Source: Microbacterium wangchenii (GTDB lineage: Bacteria > Actinomycetota > Actinomycetes > Actinomycetales > Microbacteriaceae). Taken from it: a stretch of DNA of 64,000 bases. The stretch lies in the NCBI RefSeq assembly GCF_004564355.1, contig NZ_CP038266.1, forward strand, positions 1 to 64,000, in the 5' to 3' direction. The stretch's first letter is position 1. Each line of letters starts with the position of its first letter. Shown here piece after piece: positions 10,117-16,856 of the stretch. Position numbers and translations under genes: made by a program. The notes below the pieces were generated by a model. That model was not told the DNA's origin, searched no databases, and was given only the letters and a program-made list of their open reading frames with translations.

Positions 10117-10686
10117 TCAGTCCGGGAACAGCGCGGCCACCGCACGATCGTGCGCGTCGTCGAGGGTATCGGTGTCGACGCCCTCCAGCAGGGCGAACTG
10201 CAATCCGCGCCACAGCGCCAGGAGCCGGGATGCGGCGGCCTCGGCATCGGCCTCGGCGTATCCGTGCACCACGAACGCTCGCTGGACCTCGCCGGGCCAC
10301 ACCGCGGCGATGTCGGTCAGCTGACTGCGGTTTCCGTCGGGGTCTCGCACGGCAGTTCCGAACGCCTCGAAGAACAGGCGGATGTAGGGGACGTTCTCCG
10401 GCGCCCGCAGCATGCGCCACGCCTCCCCCAGCTGCGTCCTGATGTCTCCCGGGCGCTGCAGATGCGCGAGCAGCGTCCGCTCGGCGGGCATGCCCTCGTA
10501 CGCGCGTCGCAGCGCGGCGGCGAACAGGGCGTCCTTCGACTCGAAGTAGTACAGCAGCATCCGGTTGTTCGAGCCGATGGCCCGCGCCAACTGCGACAGC
10601 GAGAGCTGACTCACGCCGTGCGTGAGCATGTGCTCGGCGGCCAGGGTCAGGAGCCGCTCGGCCTCGCTGCTTCGCGCCGCCGTCAT
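10117..10686 (-). CDS. TetR/AcrR family transcriptional regulator
   Basis: One-component repressor of 189 residues. The N-terminal helix-turn-helix spans about 10-55 (SLSQLARAIGSNNRMLLYYF), followed by a helical ligand domain. I start at the ATG at 10686 because the first helix follows directly; the frame is open further upstream but without family character. A -10-like TATCAT (10693-10698, minus strand) sits six bases before this ATG, suggesting leaderless transcription. It is divergent from the NUDIX gene with only 52 bp between starts. The target and ligand are unknown. Confidence 0.85.
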   Translation of the reverse strand: MTAARSSEAERLLTLAAEHMLTHGVSQLSLSQLARAIGSNNRMLLYYFESKDALFAAALRRAYEGMPAERTLLAHLQRPGDIRTQLGEAWRMLRAPENVPYIRLFFEAFGTAVRDPDGNRSQLTDIAAVWPGEVQRAFVVHGYAEADAEAAASRLLALWRGLQFALLEGVDTDTLDDAHDRAVAALFPD

Positions 10687-10724
10687 GGCCCCATGATAAG
10701 AGCGCCCGGCGACAACCGGATGGG

Positions 10725-10730
10725 TAGGGT
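10725..10730 (+). promoter_or_regulatory. Candidate -10 of the NUDIX gene
   Basis: TAGGGT lies eight bases before the ATG at 10739 with no ribosome site, consistent with a leaderless or near-leaderless transcript. The divergent TetR promoter is within 30 bp, so the regulator could act on both. Confidence 0.4.
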
Positions 10731-10738
10731 GTGGATTC

Positions 10739-11173
10739 ATGGACATGAGGGTCGCCGCGTACGCCATCGTCGCGGATGCGGAAGGTCGGGTGCTGCTCGC
10801 GCACTGGAACGAAGGCCGCCACTCCGCCTGGACCCTGCCGGGAGGAGGATTGGAGCCCGGCGAAGACCCGGAACACGCCGCGCGCCGGGAAGTGCTGGAG
10901 GAGACCGGCTTCCGGGTGGTCCTGGACGAGCTGCTAGGCATCCACTCCCGCGTGATCCCCGCCACCGATCGCCTCACCAGCGATGCCGCGGGGCCGCTTC
11001 AGGCACTGCGGATCGTCTACCGCGCCCACATCACCGGCGGACGGCTGCGCGACGAGGTCGGCGGATCCACCGACAAGGCCGAGTGGTTCTCGCTCGAACA
11101 GATCGAGGCGCTCCCGCGCGTGAAACTCGTCGACATCGGGCTGCGGATGGCCGGGCTGCGGGATCGGCCCTGA
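10739..11173 (+). CDS. NUDIX hydrolase
   Basis: 144-residue pyrophosphohydrolase of the NUDIX superfamily. The NUDIX box runs from about 37 to 59 and reads GGLEPGEDPEHAARREVLEE followed by TGF, so the catalytic REVLEE core is intact. Substrate cannot be deduced; such short single-domain proteins often hydrolyse oxidised or non-canonical nucleotides. Start ATG (MDMRVAAYAI) leads directly into the first strand. It is divergent from a TetR gene and convergent with the VOC gene. Confidence 0.88.
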   Translation: MDMRVAAYAIVADAEGRVLLAHWNEGRHSAWTLPGGGLEPGEDPEHAARREVLEETGFRVVLDELLGIHSRVIPATDRLTSDAAGPLQALRIVYRAHITGGRLRDEVGGSTDKAEWFSLEQIEALPRVKLVDIGLRMAGLRDRP

Positions 11174-11200
11174 CGCCGGGGACGGATCCGGGCGGAGGGA

Positions 11201-11605
11201 TCAGCTCGCGAAGCCGGCGGCGTACTCCGGTGCCGGAGGAATCTCCTCGATGACGTCGACGAGGACTCCGCCGGGACCTTCGAAGATGAAATGCCGCTGT
11301 CCGAACGGCTCATCGCGCAGGTCCAGTCGCATCTCGACCTCGCCGGCTTCGGCCAGGCGGCGGTACTCCCCCGCAGCGTCGTCGACCTCCACGTTCAGCA
11401 ACAGCCCCGACGCCGCCCCGCGGTGCCCGGCGGGGATCGTCGGGTGGTCGGCCTGGAGGAAGGCGACCTCGTGCGGACCGTGTCGCAGACTCACGTACCA
11501 GTCGGCTCCGAAGGTCTCCTCGAATCCGAAACTCCGGATGAAGAAGTCCGCCGCCTCCCGGGGCTCGGCGGTCTGAACGACGGGGTAGAAAGCGGTCAGT
11601 GCCAT
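11201..11605 (-). CDS. VOC family (glyoxalase-like) protein
   Basis: 134-residue protein of the vicinal-oxygen-chelate fold, related to glyoxalase I and bleomycin-resistance proteins. Two beta-alpha-beta-beta-beta halves are visible: [18 protein letters not shown] at the start and [17 protein letters not shown] in the second half, ending with [19 protein letters not shown] start at the ATG at 11605, giving the standard first strand; the longer open frame runs across an operator. The gene is divergent from a TetR regulator (11673) with a palindrome between them, so it is probably the regulator's target. The substrate is unknown. Confidence 0.85.
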   Translation of the reverse strand: MALTAFYPVVQTAEPREAADFFIRSFGFEETFGADWYVSLRHGPHEVAFLQADHPTIPAGHRGAASGLLLNVEVDDAAGEYRRLAEAGEVEMRLDLRDEPFGQRHFIFEGPGGVLVDVIEEIPPAPEYAAGFAS

Positions 11606-11614
11606 GGTGACTCC

Positions 11615-11637
11615 TTTACGTACATTGTGAACGTAAA
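11615..11637. promoter_or_regulatory. Palindromic operator between VOC gene and TetR gene
   Basis: TTTACGT (11615-11621) and ACGTAAA (11631-11637) form a perfect inverted repeat with a 9-bp spacer, typical of a TetR dimer site. It lies ten bases before the VOC start codon. A second partial copy of the right half, CACGTAAA, occurs at 11657-11664 and overlaps the TetR -10 element (TAAAGT 11661-11666), consistent with autoregulation. Confidence 0.65.
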
Positions 11638-11672
11638 AGAGGATACATGCGATGTGCACGTAAAGTAAGGGG

Positions 11673-12263
11673 ATGCCACGCGCATCTGCCGCCGACGCGG
11701 CCCGCACCGCCGAGCGCATCCTCGACGCGGCCCTCGAGCGGTTCACCGCCGAAGGGTATGCCGAGGCCTCCGTCGACGACATCGCCCGCGCTGCAGGGGT
11801 GACCCGGGGCGCGGTGTACCACCACTACGCCGACAAGCGCGGCCTCCTGCGGGCCGCGGCCCGGGCGGGGCACGAGCGCGTTGCGGCGGCGATCGTTCGC
11901 CGCGCCGATGGCGAGACCGAGCCGGCGGAGCAGCTGCGTGCGGGATGCCACGCGTTCGTCGACAGCATCACCACCGACACCGCGGCCCGCCTCCTTCTGG
12001 TCGAGGCGCCCGCCGTGCTCGGATGGTCGGAGTGGCGCGGACTGGATGCCGCGGCATCCGTCGCCGAGCTGCGTGAGGCGGTCGCCCTGGTGGCCCCGGC
12101 GAGTGACGTGGAGGCGCTCACGCAGCTGCTCTCCGGCGCGATGAACGAGGGCGCGCTGTGGCTCATGGAACGCGGCGGCGATGTGGAGGCGCGCGCAGCG
12201 CTCCACCGGTCGCTGGACCGGCTGATCGACGCGGTGATCAGCTCGCCGGCGCCGCCACGGTGA
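11673..12263 (+). CDS. TetR/AcrR family transcriptional regulator
   Basis: 196-residue repressor with an N-terminal helix-turn-helix at about 12-58 ([20 protein letters not shown], then YADKRGLL), a strong TetR signature, and a C-terminal helical domain resembling TetR_C-type regulators. The start ATG has AAGGGG just before it and a TAAAGT -10 six bases upstream. Probable target is the divergent VOC gene through the palindrome at 11615-11637. Its end overlaps the convergent deacylase gene by 26 bp. Confidence 0.9.
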   Translation: MPRASAADAARTAERILDAALERFTAEGYAEASVDDIARAAGVTRGAVYHHYADKRGLLRAAARAGHERVAAAIVRRADGETEPAEQLRAGCHAFVDSITTDTAARLLLVEAPAVLGWSEWRGLDAAASVAELREAVALVAPASDVEALTQLLSGAMNEGALWLMERGGDVEARAALHRSLDRLIDAVISSPAPPR

Positions 12264-12720
12264 TGTCGGCGACCGTGGCGTCGTAGGCGGCGATAAGCGC
12301 ATCGGCGTCGACGAACAGGCTGTAGCCGTGCGCGCCCGCCCCCATCGCGATGCGTCGACCTCGGATGCTCTCATCGGCATACACCGGCCAGTCGGTGGTG
12401 CTGCCGATCGGGACGATCGTTCCGCGGGCGTACCCCGTCGCTGCCAGCGCCCGCTCCGCGTCGGGGAGCTGGAGCCGGTTGACTCCGACCACCGCCCGCA
12501 GCTTCGGCCAGGAGATTGCCCGGTCGCCGGGCACGAGCGCGAACAGATACGTGTCGTCGGCCCGTTTGACCACGAGCGTCTTGACGATGTCGGCGGGCGT
12601 CAGGCCCAGAAGGGCCGCTGCGTCGGCGAGGCTGGATGCGGCGGGCCGCCGAACCAACTCCACCTCGAGGCCGCGCGCGGCAGCCGCGTCACGGACCCTC
12701 GAGGTGGAGTCATCGCTCAC
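12238..12720 (-). CDS. YbaK/EbsC family aminoacyl-tRNA deacylase
   Basis: 160-residue trans-editing domain protein. YbaK-type enzymes hydrolyse mischarged tRNAs, typically Cys-tRNA(Pro). The family core is visible: DIVKTLVVK near 42-50, containing the conserved lysine, LFALVPGD near 58-65, RGTIVPIGS near 104-112 and GAGAHGYSL near 134-142. The start is GTG at 12720, overlapping the stop of the upstream gene by GTGA, so the two are translationally coupled. The exact tRNA substrate cannot be decided from sequence. Confidence 0.87.
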   Translation of the reverse strand: MSDDSTSRVRDAAAARGLEVELVRRPAASSLADAAALLGLTPADIVKTLVVKRADDTYLFALVPGDRAISWPKLRAVVGVNRLQLPDAERALAATGYARGTIVPIGSTTDWPVYADESIRGRRIAMGAGAHGYSLFVDADALIAAYDATVADITVAAPAS

Positions 12721-13295
12721 GCGTCAGGCGCGCGCAGCGGGTCGTCGGCGACCCAGAGCTCGTCGTCGGCGCGCAGGGTCTGCCAGGCGGCGTAGACGAC
12801 GCCGGCCGCAGCGGCGATCCCGAGAAGGATCGCGATGACCCCGCCGGCGCCCATGCCCGAGCGCTTCGGCTCGGCGAACTTCGCGGACAGCGCCTTGGTG
12901 GCCTTCTTGCCGTACTTGTCGGCCTTCTTCGCGTAGGTCTTCGCGTCCGGCAGGGCCAGGCCGCGGCCCGAGGCCAGACGTGCGCGGGTGTCGTGCGCGG
13001 CATCCCACACCGACATGGCGGACCCGACGACCGCACCCGCGGTGGGGACGACCTTGTCGGTCAGCAGGTGACGCGACAGCTGCACGCTCTTGTCCACGTA
13101 GGGAGCGGCGTACTTGCCGTAGCTCTGCTGTACGACGGGGACCACCTGCTCACGGCCGTAGTTGCCGATCTGGCGCCCGGCCTCGCGGGCGACGTTCGCG
13201 CTCTGATTCAGCAGCACCTGCTGCGATTCCCAGAGCTTGGTCGCCTGCTCCTGGAGCTTGCGGAGTTCTTTCTTACGCTTGCGGCTGACGCTCAC
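12717..13295 (-). CDS. Conserved hypothetical basic protein with C-terminal membrane helix
   Basis: 192-residue protein of unknown function. It begins with a very basic stretch (VSRKRKKELRKLQ) and a predicted amphipathic helical region, continues with Lys/Ala-rich helices (YAKKADKYGKKATKALS near 125-145), has one transmembrane helix near 155-178 (GVIAILLGIAAAAGVVYAAW) and a short acidic tail. The GTG at 13295 follows a good ribosome site (GGGAGGG); the longer open frame upstream has no such support. It overlaps the YbaK gene by four bases. Homologues seem common in Microbacteriaceae; I know no function. Confidence 0.75.
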   Translation of the reverse strand: MSVSRKRKKELRKLQEQATKLWESQQVLLNQSANVAREAGRQIGNYGREQVVPVVQQSYGKYAAPYVDKSVQLSRHLLTDKVVPTAGAVVGSAMSVWDAAHDTRARLASGRGLALPDAKTYAKKADKYGKKATKALSAKFAEPKRSGMGAGGVIAILLGIAAAAGVVYAAWQTLRADDELWVADDPLRAPDA

Positions 13296-13395
13296 GGTTG
13301 TGCCCTCCCGATCGATGGGACGTATCCGCCCATCTTGCCAGACGCGGCCTCCGACGGACGGAGGGGCTTGCAGATAACTCTGCGAGAATGTACCC

Positions 13396-13953
13396 ATGCC
13401 TTCCCACAGCGCCGTCGCCACCATCCACACCAACCACGGCGACATCGTCGTCAACCTCTTCGGGGATCAGGCTCCCCGCACCGTGCAGAACTTCATCGGA
13501 CTCTCCGATGGATCACAGGCGTGGACGCATCCCGCCACCGGCCAGCCGGGCGAGGGACCGCTGTACTCCGACGTCATCTTCCACCGCATCATCCCCGGCT
13601 TCATGATCCAGGGCGGCGACCCGCTCGGCCAGGGCGTGGGCGGACCGGGCTACAACTTCAACGACGAGATCAGCCCTGAACTGGACTTCAACGCCCCGTA
13701 CAAGCTGGCGATGGCCAACGCCGGGATGCGCCGCAACGCCATCACGGGCCAGCTCGAGGGCACCAACGGCTCGCAGTTCTTCATCACCACCGACCCGACC
13801 CCGTGGCTGCAGGGCAAGCACACGATCTTCGGCGAGGTCGCCGACGACGCCTCCAAGGCCGTCGTCGACGCCATCGCGGCCGTGCCCACGGCGGCGGGCG
13901 ACCGCCCGATCGAGCCGGTGGTCATCAGCTCGATCGACGTCGTCCCGGTCTGA
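13396..13953 (+). CDS. ppiA: Peptidyl-prolyl cis-trans isomerase (cyclophilin)
   Basis: Cytoplasmic cyclophilin-type prolyl isomerase of 185 residues. Active-site motifs are intact: FHRIIPGFMIQGGDP near 56-70, with the catalytic arginine, MANAG near 112-116 and NGSQFFITT near 129-137, plus WLQGKHTIFG. No signal peptide. GAGAAT at 13384-13389 stands six bases before the ATG and there is no ribosome site, so it is probably leaderless. The rhomboid gene follows after 16 bp. Confidence 0.93.
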   Translation: MPSHSAVATIHTNHGDIVVNLFGDQAPRTVQNFIGLSDGSQAWTHPATGQPGEGPLYSDVIFHRIIPGFMIQGGDPLGQGVGGPGYNFNDEISPELDFNAPYKLAMANAGMRRNAITGQLEGTNGSQFFITTDPTPWLQGKHTIFGEVADDASKAVVDAIAAVPTAAGDRPIEPVVISSIDVVPV

Positions 13954-13969
13954 GCCGAGGATCCCGGCG

Positions 13970-14896
13970 GTGACCACGGACGAGTTCCACCGCAACCGCG
14001 ACAACTTCTGCTACCGGCATCCCGACCGGCAGAGTTTCGTCCTGTGCCAGCGGTGCCTGCGCACGATCTGCCCGGAGTGCCAGACGCAGGCCGCCGTCGG
14101 GGTCATCTGCCCGGAGTGCCTCGCCGAGCAGCGCGCGGCGGCGACGCCGGCGCAGCGCAAGGCCGAGCGGCGCTGGTCGCGCCCGGCGGCGATGACCGCC
14201 GTGAGCGGGCGCCCCACGGTGACGTACGCCATCATCGCCGTGACAGCGCTGGTGTTCGTCGTGACCCTGATCCCGGGGATCGGACGGGTCATCGAGGGGT
14301 ACCTGTCGTTCTACGCGCCCGCGATCTATCCACAGGTCAGCGGTGTCTTCCAGCCGTGGCGCGTGCTGACGGTCGCCCTGGTCCACAGCGGGTTCTGGCA
14401 CGTGGGTCTGAACATGCTCGCGCTGTGGTTCATCGGCCGGAGCCTCGAGCCGCTCCTGGGCGCCGCACGATTCCTCCTGCTGTACGTGCTCAGCGCAGCG
14501 GGGGGATCCGTCGCCGTCGCGCTGCTGGCACCGAACGTGCCCGTGGTGGGAGCCTCCGGGGCGATCTTCGGTCTGTTCGGCGCCCTGCTGGTGATCGGGC
14601 GGCATCTGGGCGCGAATATCCGCGTGATCGCGATCCTGATCGGCGTGAACTTCGCGCTGCCGTTCGTGCTGGCGCTTCTCTCCGCGGCCGGAACCGGATC
14701 CTTCGCGGGGGCGCTTTCGGCCATCCAGATCTCGTGGCAGTCGCACCTGGGCGGGCTCATCGTGGGAGCCGCCGTCGGGCTGATCTACGCACGCACCCGC
14801 GCGGCGCGACAGGCGCGGCTGAGGGTGGGTCTGCTCATCGCGCTGACGGGAGTGCTGGTCGGGCTCCTCGCCCTTCCGCCGGTTCTCTACACGTGA
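13970..14896 (+). CDS. Rhomboid family intramembrane serine protease with N-terminal zinc ribbon
   Basis: 308-residue membrane protease. The N-terminus (about 14-58) has CxxH- and CxxC-type pairs (CYRHPD, CQRC, CPEC, CPEC), a B-box-like zinc-binding domain common in actinobacterial rhomboids. Six or more transmembrane helices follow from about 82. Catalytic residues are visible: the serine in GASGAIFG near 192-199 and the histidine in QSHLGG near 258-263; WHVGLNML precedes them. Starts with GTG 16 bp after ppiA and is likely co-transcribed. Substrates are unknown. Confidence 0.9.
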   Translation: MTTDEFHRNRDNFCYRHPDRQSFVLCQRCLRTICPECQTQAAVGVICPECLAEQRAAATPAQRKAERRWSRPAAMTAVSGRPTVTYAIIAVTALVFVVTLIPGIGRVIEGYLSFYAPAIYPQVSGVFQPWRVLTVALVHSGFWHVGLNMLALWFIGRSLEPLLGAARFLLLYVLSAAGGSVAVALLAPNVPVVGASGAIFGLFGALLVIGRHLGANIRVIAILIGVNFALPFVLALLSAAGTGSFAGALSAIQISWQSHLGGLIVGAAVGLIYARTRAARQARLRVGLLIALTGVLVGLLALPPVLYT

Positions 14897-14908
14897 GGGG
14901 ACCGGCGG

Positions 14909-14954
14909 TTATCCACAGGTCTATCCACACATGGGGACAAAATCACACGCGTGT
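14909..14954. promoter_or_regulatory. DnaA-box pair and oriC-like palindrome outside oriC
   Basis: The 60-bp gap between the convergent rhomboid and crgA genes holds a perfect DnaA box TTATCCACA (14909-14917), a one-mismatch box CTATCCACA (14921-14929) and the palindrome ACACGCGTGT (14945-14954). The palindrome with its flanks (TCACACGCGTGTA) is identical to a 13-mer inside oriC at 1632-1644. Confidence 0.6.
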
Positions 14955-14956
14955 AA

Positions 14957-15196
14957 TTAGCGCCAGCGGGTGGTCATCAGGAAGCCGATGAACGCGATGC
15001 CGAAGCCGATCGCGAGGTTCCACGCGCCGATGCCCGGGATCGGAAGATTGGTTCCGCTCAGGTAGAAGACGAGCACCCAGATCAAGCCGATCACCATGAG
15101 GCCCAGCATGACCGGCTTGAACCAAACCGGGTTGGGTGCCGCAGCACCTTCGCTGCGCTCGGCGATCGGGTCGTCGCCGTTGCCAGTTCGTGCCAT
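14957..15196 (-). CDS. crgA: Cell division protein CrgA
   Basis: Small divisome-associated membrane protein of actinobacteria that coordinates FtsZ-ring and cell-wall proteins. The 79-residue protein has a polar N-terminus, a helix near 28-48 (MLGLMVIGLIWVLVFYL), a short turn containing the typical IPGIGAWN, and a second helix near 58-74, ending TTRWR. The start ATG is preceded at six bases by TAGACT (15203-15208, minus strand), so it is probably leaderless. Position next to srtE, pabA and pknB matches the mycobacterial and Streptomyces arrangement. Confidence 0.95.
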   Translation of the reverse strand: MARTGNGDDPIAERSEGAAAPNPVWFKPVMLGLMVIGLIWVLVFYLSGTNLPIPGIGAWNLAIGFGIAFIGFLMTTRWR

Positions 15197-15202
15197 GCCG
15201 AC

Positions 15203-15243
15203 AGTCTAGCTGGCAGCTGCCGCATAGCCTGCGGCTCTAAGAT
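15203..15243. promoter_or_regulatory. Divergent leaderless-type promoters of crgA and srtE
   Basis: On the minus strand TAGACT (15203-15208) stands six bases before crgA. On the plus strand TAAGAT (15238-15243) stands seven bases before the srtE GTG. Neither gene has a ribosome site. Confidence 0.5.
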
Positions 15244-15250
15244 CGCAACC

Positions 15251-16045
15251 GTGATGGCGAGCGAGACGGTGGTGACCCGGCGTGCACGACGTGCACGGCC
15301 GCGGCGACGCGTCTCTCTCGTCGGGGTCCTCGGCGAGGTGCTCATCACCATCGGTGTCGTGGTGCTCCTCTACGTCGCGTGGCAGCTGTGGATCGGCGAC
15401 GTGATCTACGCGGCGGAGAAGAACCGGGCCGGCGTCGAGCTGTCCGAGCAGTGGCAGCAGGAGGTCGCCCCGGTGGTTCCCACCGAGGAGCCGGCGCCCG
15501 AGGAGACGGATGCTCCCACCGAGCCCGCTGCGGTTGAGCCGGTGATCCTGCCGCAGCCCGCGGATGCCGAGATCTTCGGAGTCATGCACATCCCGCGCTT
15601 CGGCGCGGACTACGCCATGCCGATCGCCGGGGGTGTGAGCCGCCCCCGGACCCTCGACCCCATCGGCATCGGTCACTACCCCGACACGGCGATGCCCGGG
15701 GAGGTCGGCAACTTCGCCCTCGCCGCGCACCGGACGACTTTCGGCAAGCCCTTCAACCGCATCGCCGAGCTGCGTGTGGGCGACCCGATCGTCGTCGAGA
15801 CGAAAGAGGGCTGGTACACCTACCGCTTCCGTACGCTGGAGTACGTCACACCCGATGCGGTGGACGTGCTGCTGGATGTCCCGCAGCGGCCCGAGGTCCC
15901 GGCGGGGGAGCGGTACATCACTTTGACCAGCTGCAGTCCGATGAATTCCATGGCGGAGCGGATCGTGGGCTACGGCCTGTTCGAATCCTTCATGCCCCGC
16001 ACCGGCGACGCGGTGCCGCCCGCGCTGACCGAGGCGGCGAGCTGA
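15251..16045 (+). CDS. srtE: Class E sortase
   Basis: Membrane-anchored transpeptidase that cleaves sorting signals and attaches proteins to peptidoglycan. 264 residues: basic N-terminus, a transmembrane helix near 32-52, an acidic/Pro linker (about 75-105), then the sortase domain. Catalytic residues are visible: His in LAAHRTT near 159, Cys228 in TLTSCSP (the TLTxC of class E enzymes) and a basic segment RIVGYG after it. Class E sortases usually recognise LAxTG. Start may be GTG 15251 or ATG 15254. Stop overlaps the next gene by one base (TGATG). Confidence 0.92.
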   Translation: MMASETVVTRRARRARPRRRVSLVGVLGEVLITIGVVVLLYVAWQLWIGDVIYAAEKNRAGVELSEQWQQEVAPVVPTEEPAPEETDAPTEPAAVEPVILPQPADAEIFGVMHIPRFGADYAMPIAGGVSRPRTLDPIGIGHYPDTAMPGEVGNFALAAHRTTFGKPFNRIAELRVGDPIVVETKEGWYTYRFRTLEYVTPDAVDVLLDVPQRPEVPAGERYITLTSCSPMNSMAERIVGYGLFESFMPRTGDAVPPALTEAAS

Positions 16046-16200
16046 TGTACGCCGCACTGTGGCGGGTGCTCCCCGGGCCGTGGTGGGTGCGCGTGCTGAT
16101 CCTGCTGATCCTTGCGACCGCCATCGTGTACGGGCTGTTCACGTGGGTGTTCCCGTGGGTGAGCCAGTTCGTCAACCCGCAAGACGTCACCGTCCAGTGA
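16045..16200 (+). CDS. 51-residue membrane protein
   Basis: Short open frame between srtE and pabA. The product starts MYAALWRVLPGPWWVRVLI and consists of one transmembrane helix (about 15-37) followed by a Trp-rich turn and a polar tail ending QDVTVQ. It starts on TGATG with the srtE stop and its own stop overlaps the pabA start (GTGA), so it is embedded in a translationally coupled chain. A short membrane protein is commonly annotated here in Microbacteriaceae. Function unknown; a role alongside the sortase or CrgA is only guessed from position. Confidence 0.75.
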   Translation: MYAALWRVLPGPWWVRVLILLILATAIVYGLFTWVFPWVSQFVNPQDVTVQ

Positions 16201-16856
16201 GTGGCTTCCGCGTGGTCGTGGTGGACAACCATGACAGCTTCGTGCACACCCTCGCCGGCTACATCCGGCAATTGGGTGCGGACGTGGAGCTGATCGAGGC
16301 CGACGCGGTCGACCCGCACGACGCGGCATCCGTCGTGTCGCACGCGGACGCGGTGCTCGTCTCCCCCGGACCGGGCGACCCGGAACACGCCGGCGCGTCG
16401 ATCGACATCGTCCGCGCGGCCGCGGAGCGCGATGTGCCCCTGCTCGGGGTGTGTCTCGGACACCAGGCCATCGGCGTCGCCTTCGGCGCCACCGTGGGCC
16501 ACGCACCCGAACTCATGCACGGCCTGACCTCGCTCGTCGAACACGACGCCACCGGCCTCTTCCGGGGCCTTGCCCGCCCCATGGTCGCCACGCGGTACCA
16601 CTCCCTCACGATCGTCCCCGAGTCGCTGCCGCCGGAACTGGCGGTCACGGCGGTCACGGAGTCGGGTGTGATCATGGGCGTCGCCCACCGCAGCGCGCCG
16701 ATCCAGGGCGTGCAGTTCCATCCCGAGAGCATCCTCACCGAGGGCGGTCACCGGCTCCTGGGCAATTGGCTGGCCTCGGCAGGCCTCGCCGAAGCCGAGG
16801 AACGCGGGCGCCGGCTGCACCCGCGAGGGGCGGTCACGGCCCCGTGCACACCGTGA
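16197..16856 (+). CDS. pabA: Aminodeoxychorismate/anthranilate synthase component II (glutamine amidotransferase)
   Basis: Class I glutamine amidotransferase subunit, 219 residues, that supplies ammonia for p-aminobenzoate (folate) and possibly anthranilate synthesis. Motifs: VVVVDNHDSFVHTL at the start, SPGPGDP near 60, nucleophile in GVCLGHQA near 84-91, and the His/Glu pair in QFHPES near 174-179. I start at GTG 16197, which overlaps the stop of the preceding small gene; the upstream frame lacks family residues. It lies next to pknB, as Rv0013 does in Mycobacterium. PabA versus TrpG cannot be separated by sequence, and both roles may be served. The 3' end overlaps pknB on the other strand by 23 bp. 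Confidence 0.9.
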   Translation: MSGFRVVVVDNHDSFVHTLAGYIRQLGADVELIEADAVDPHDAASVVSHADAVLVSPGPGDPEHAGASIDIVRAAAERDVPLLGVCLGHQAIGVAFGATVGHAPELMHGLTSLVEHDATGLFRGLARPMVATRYHSLTIVPESLPPELAVTAVTESGVIMGVAHRSAPIQGVQFHPESILTEGGHRLLGNWLASAGLAEAEERGRRLHPRGAVTAPCTP

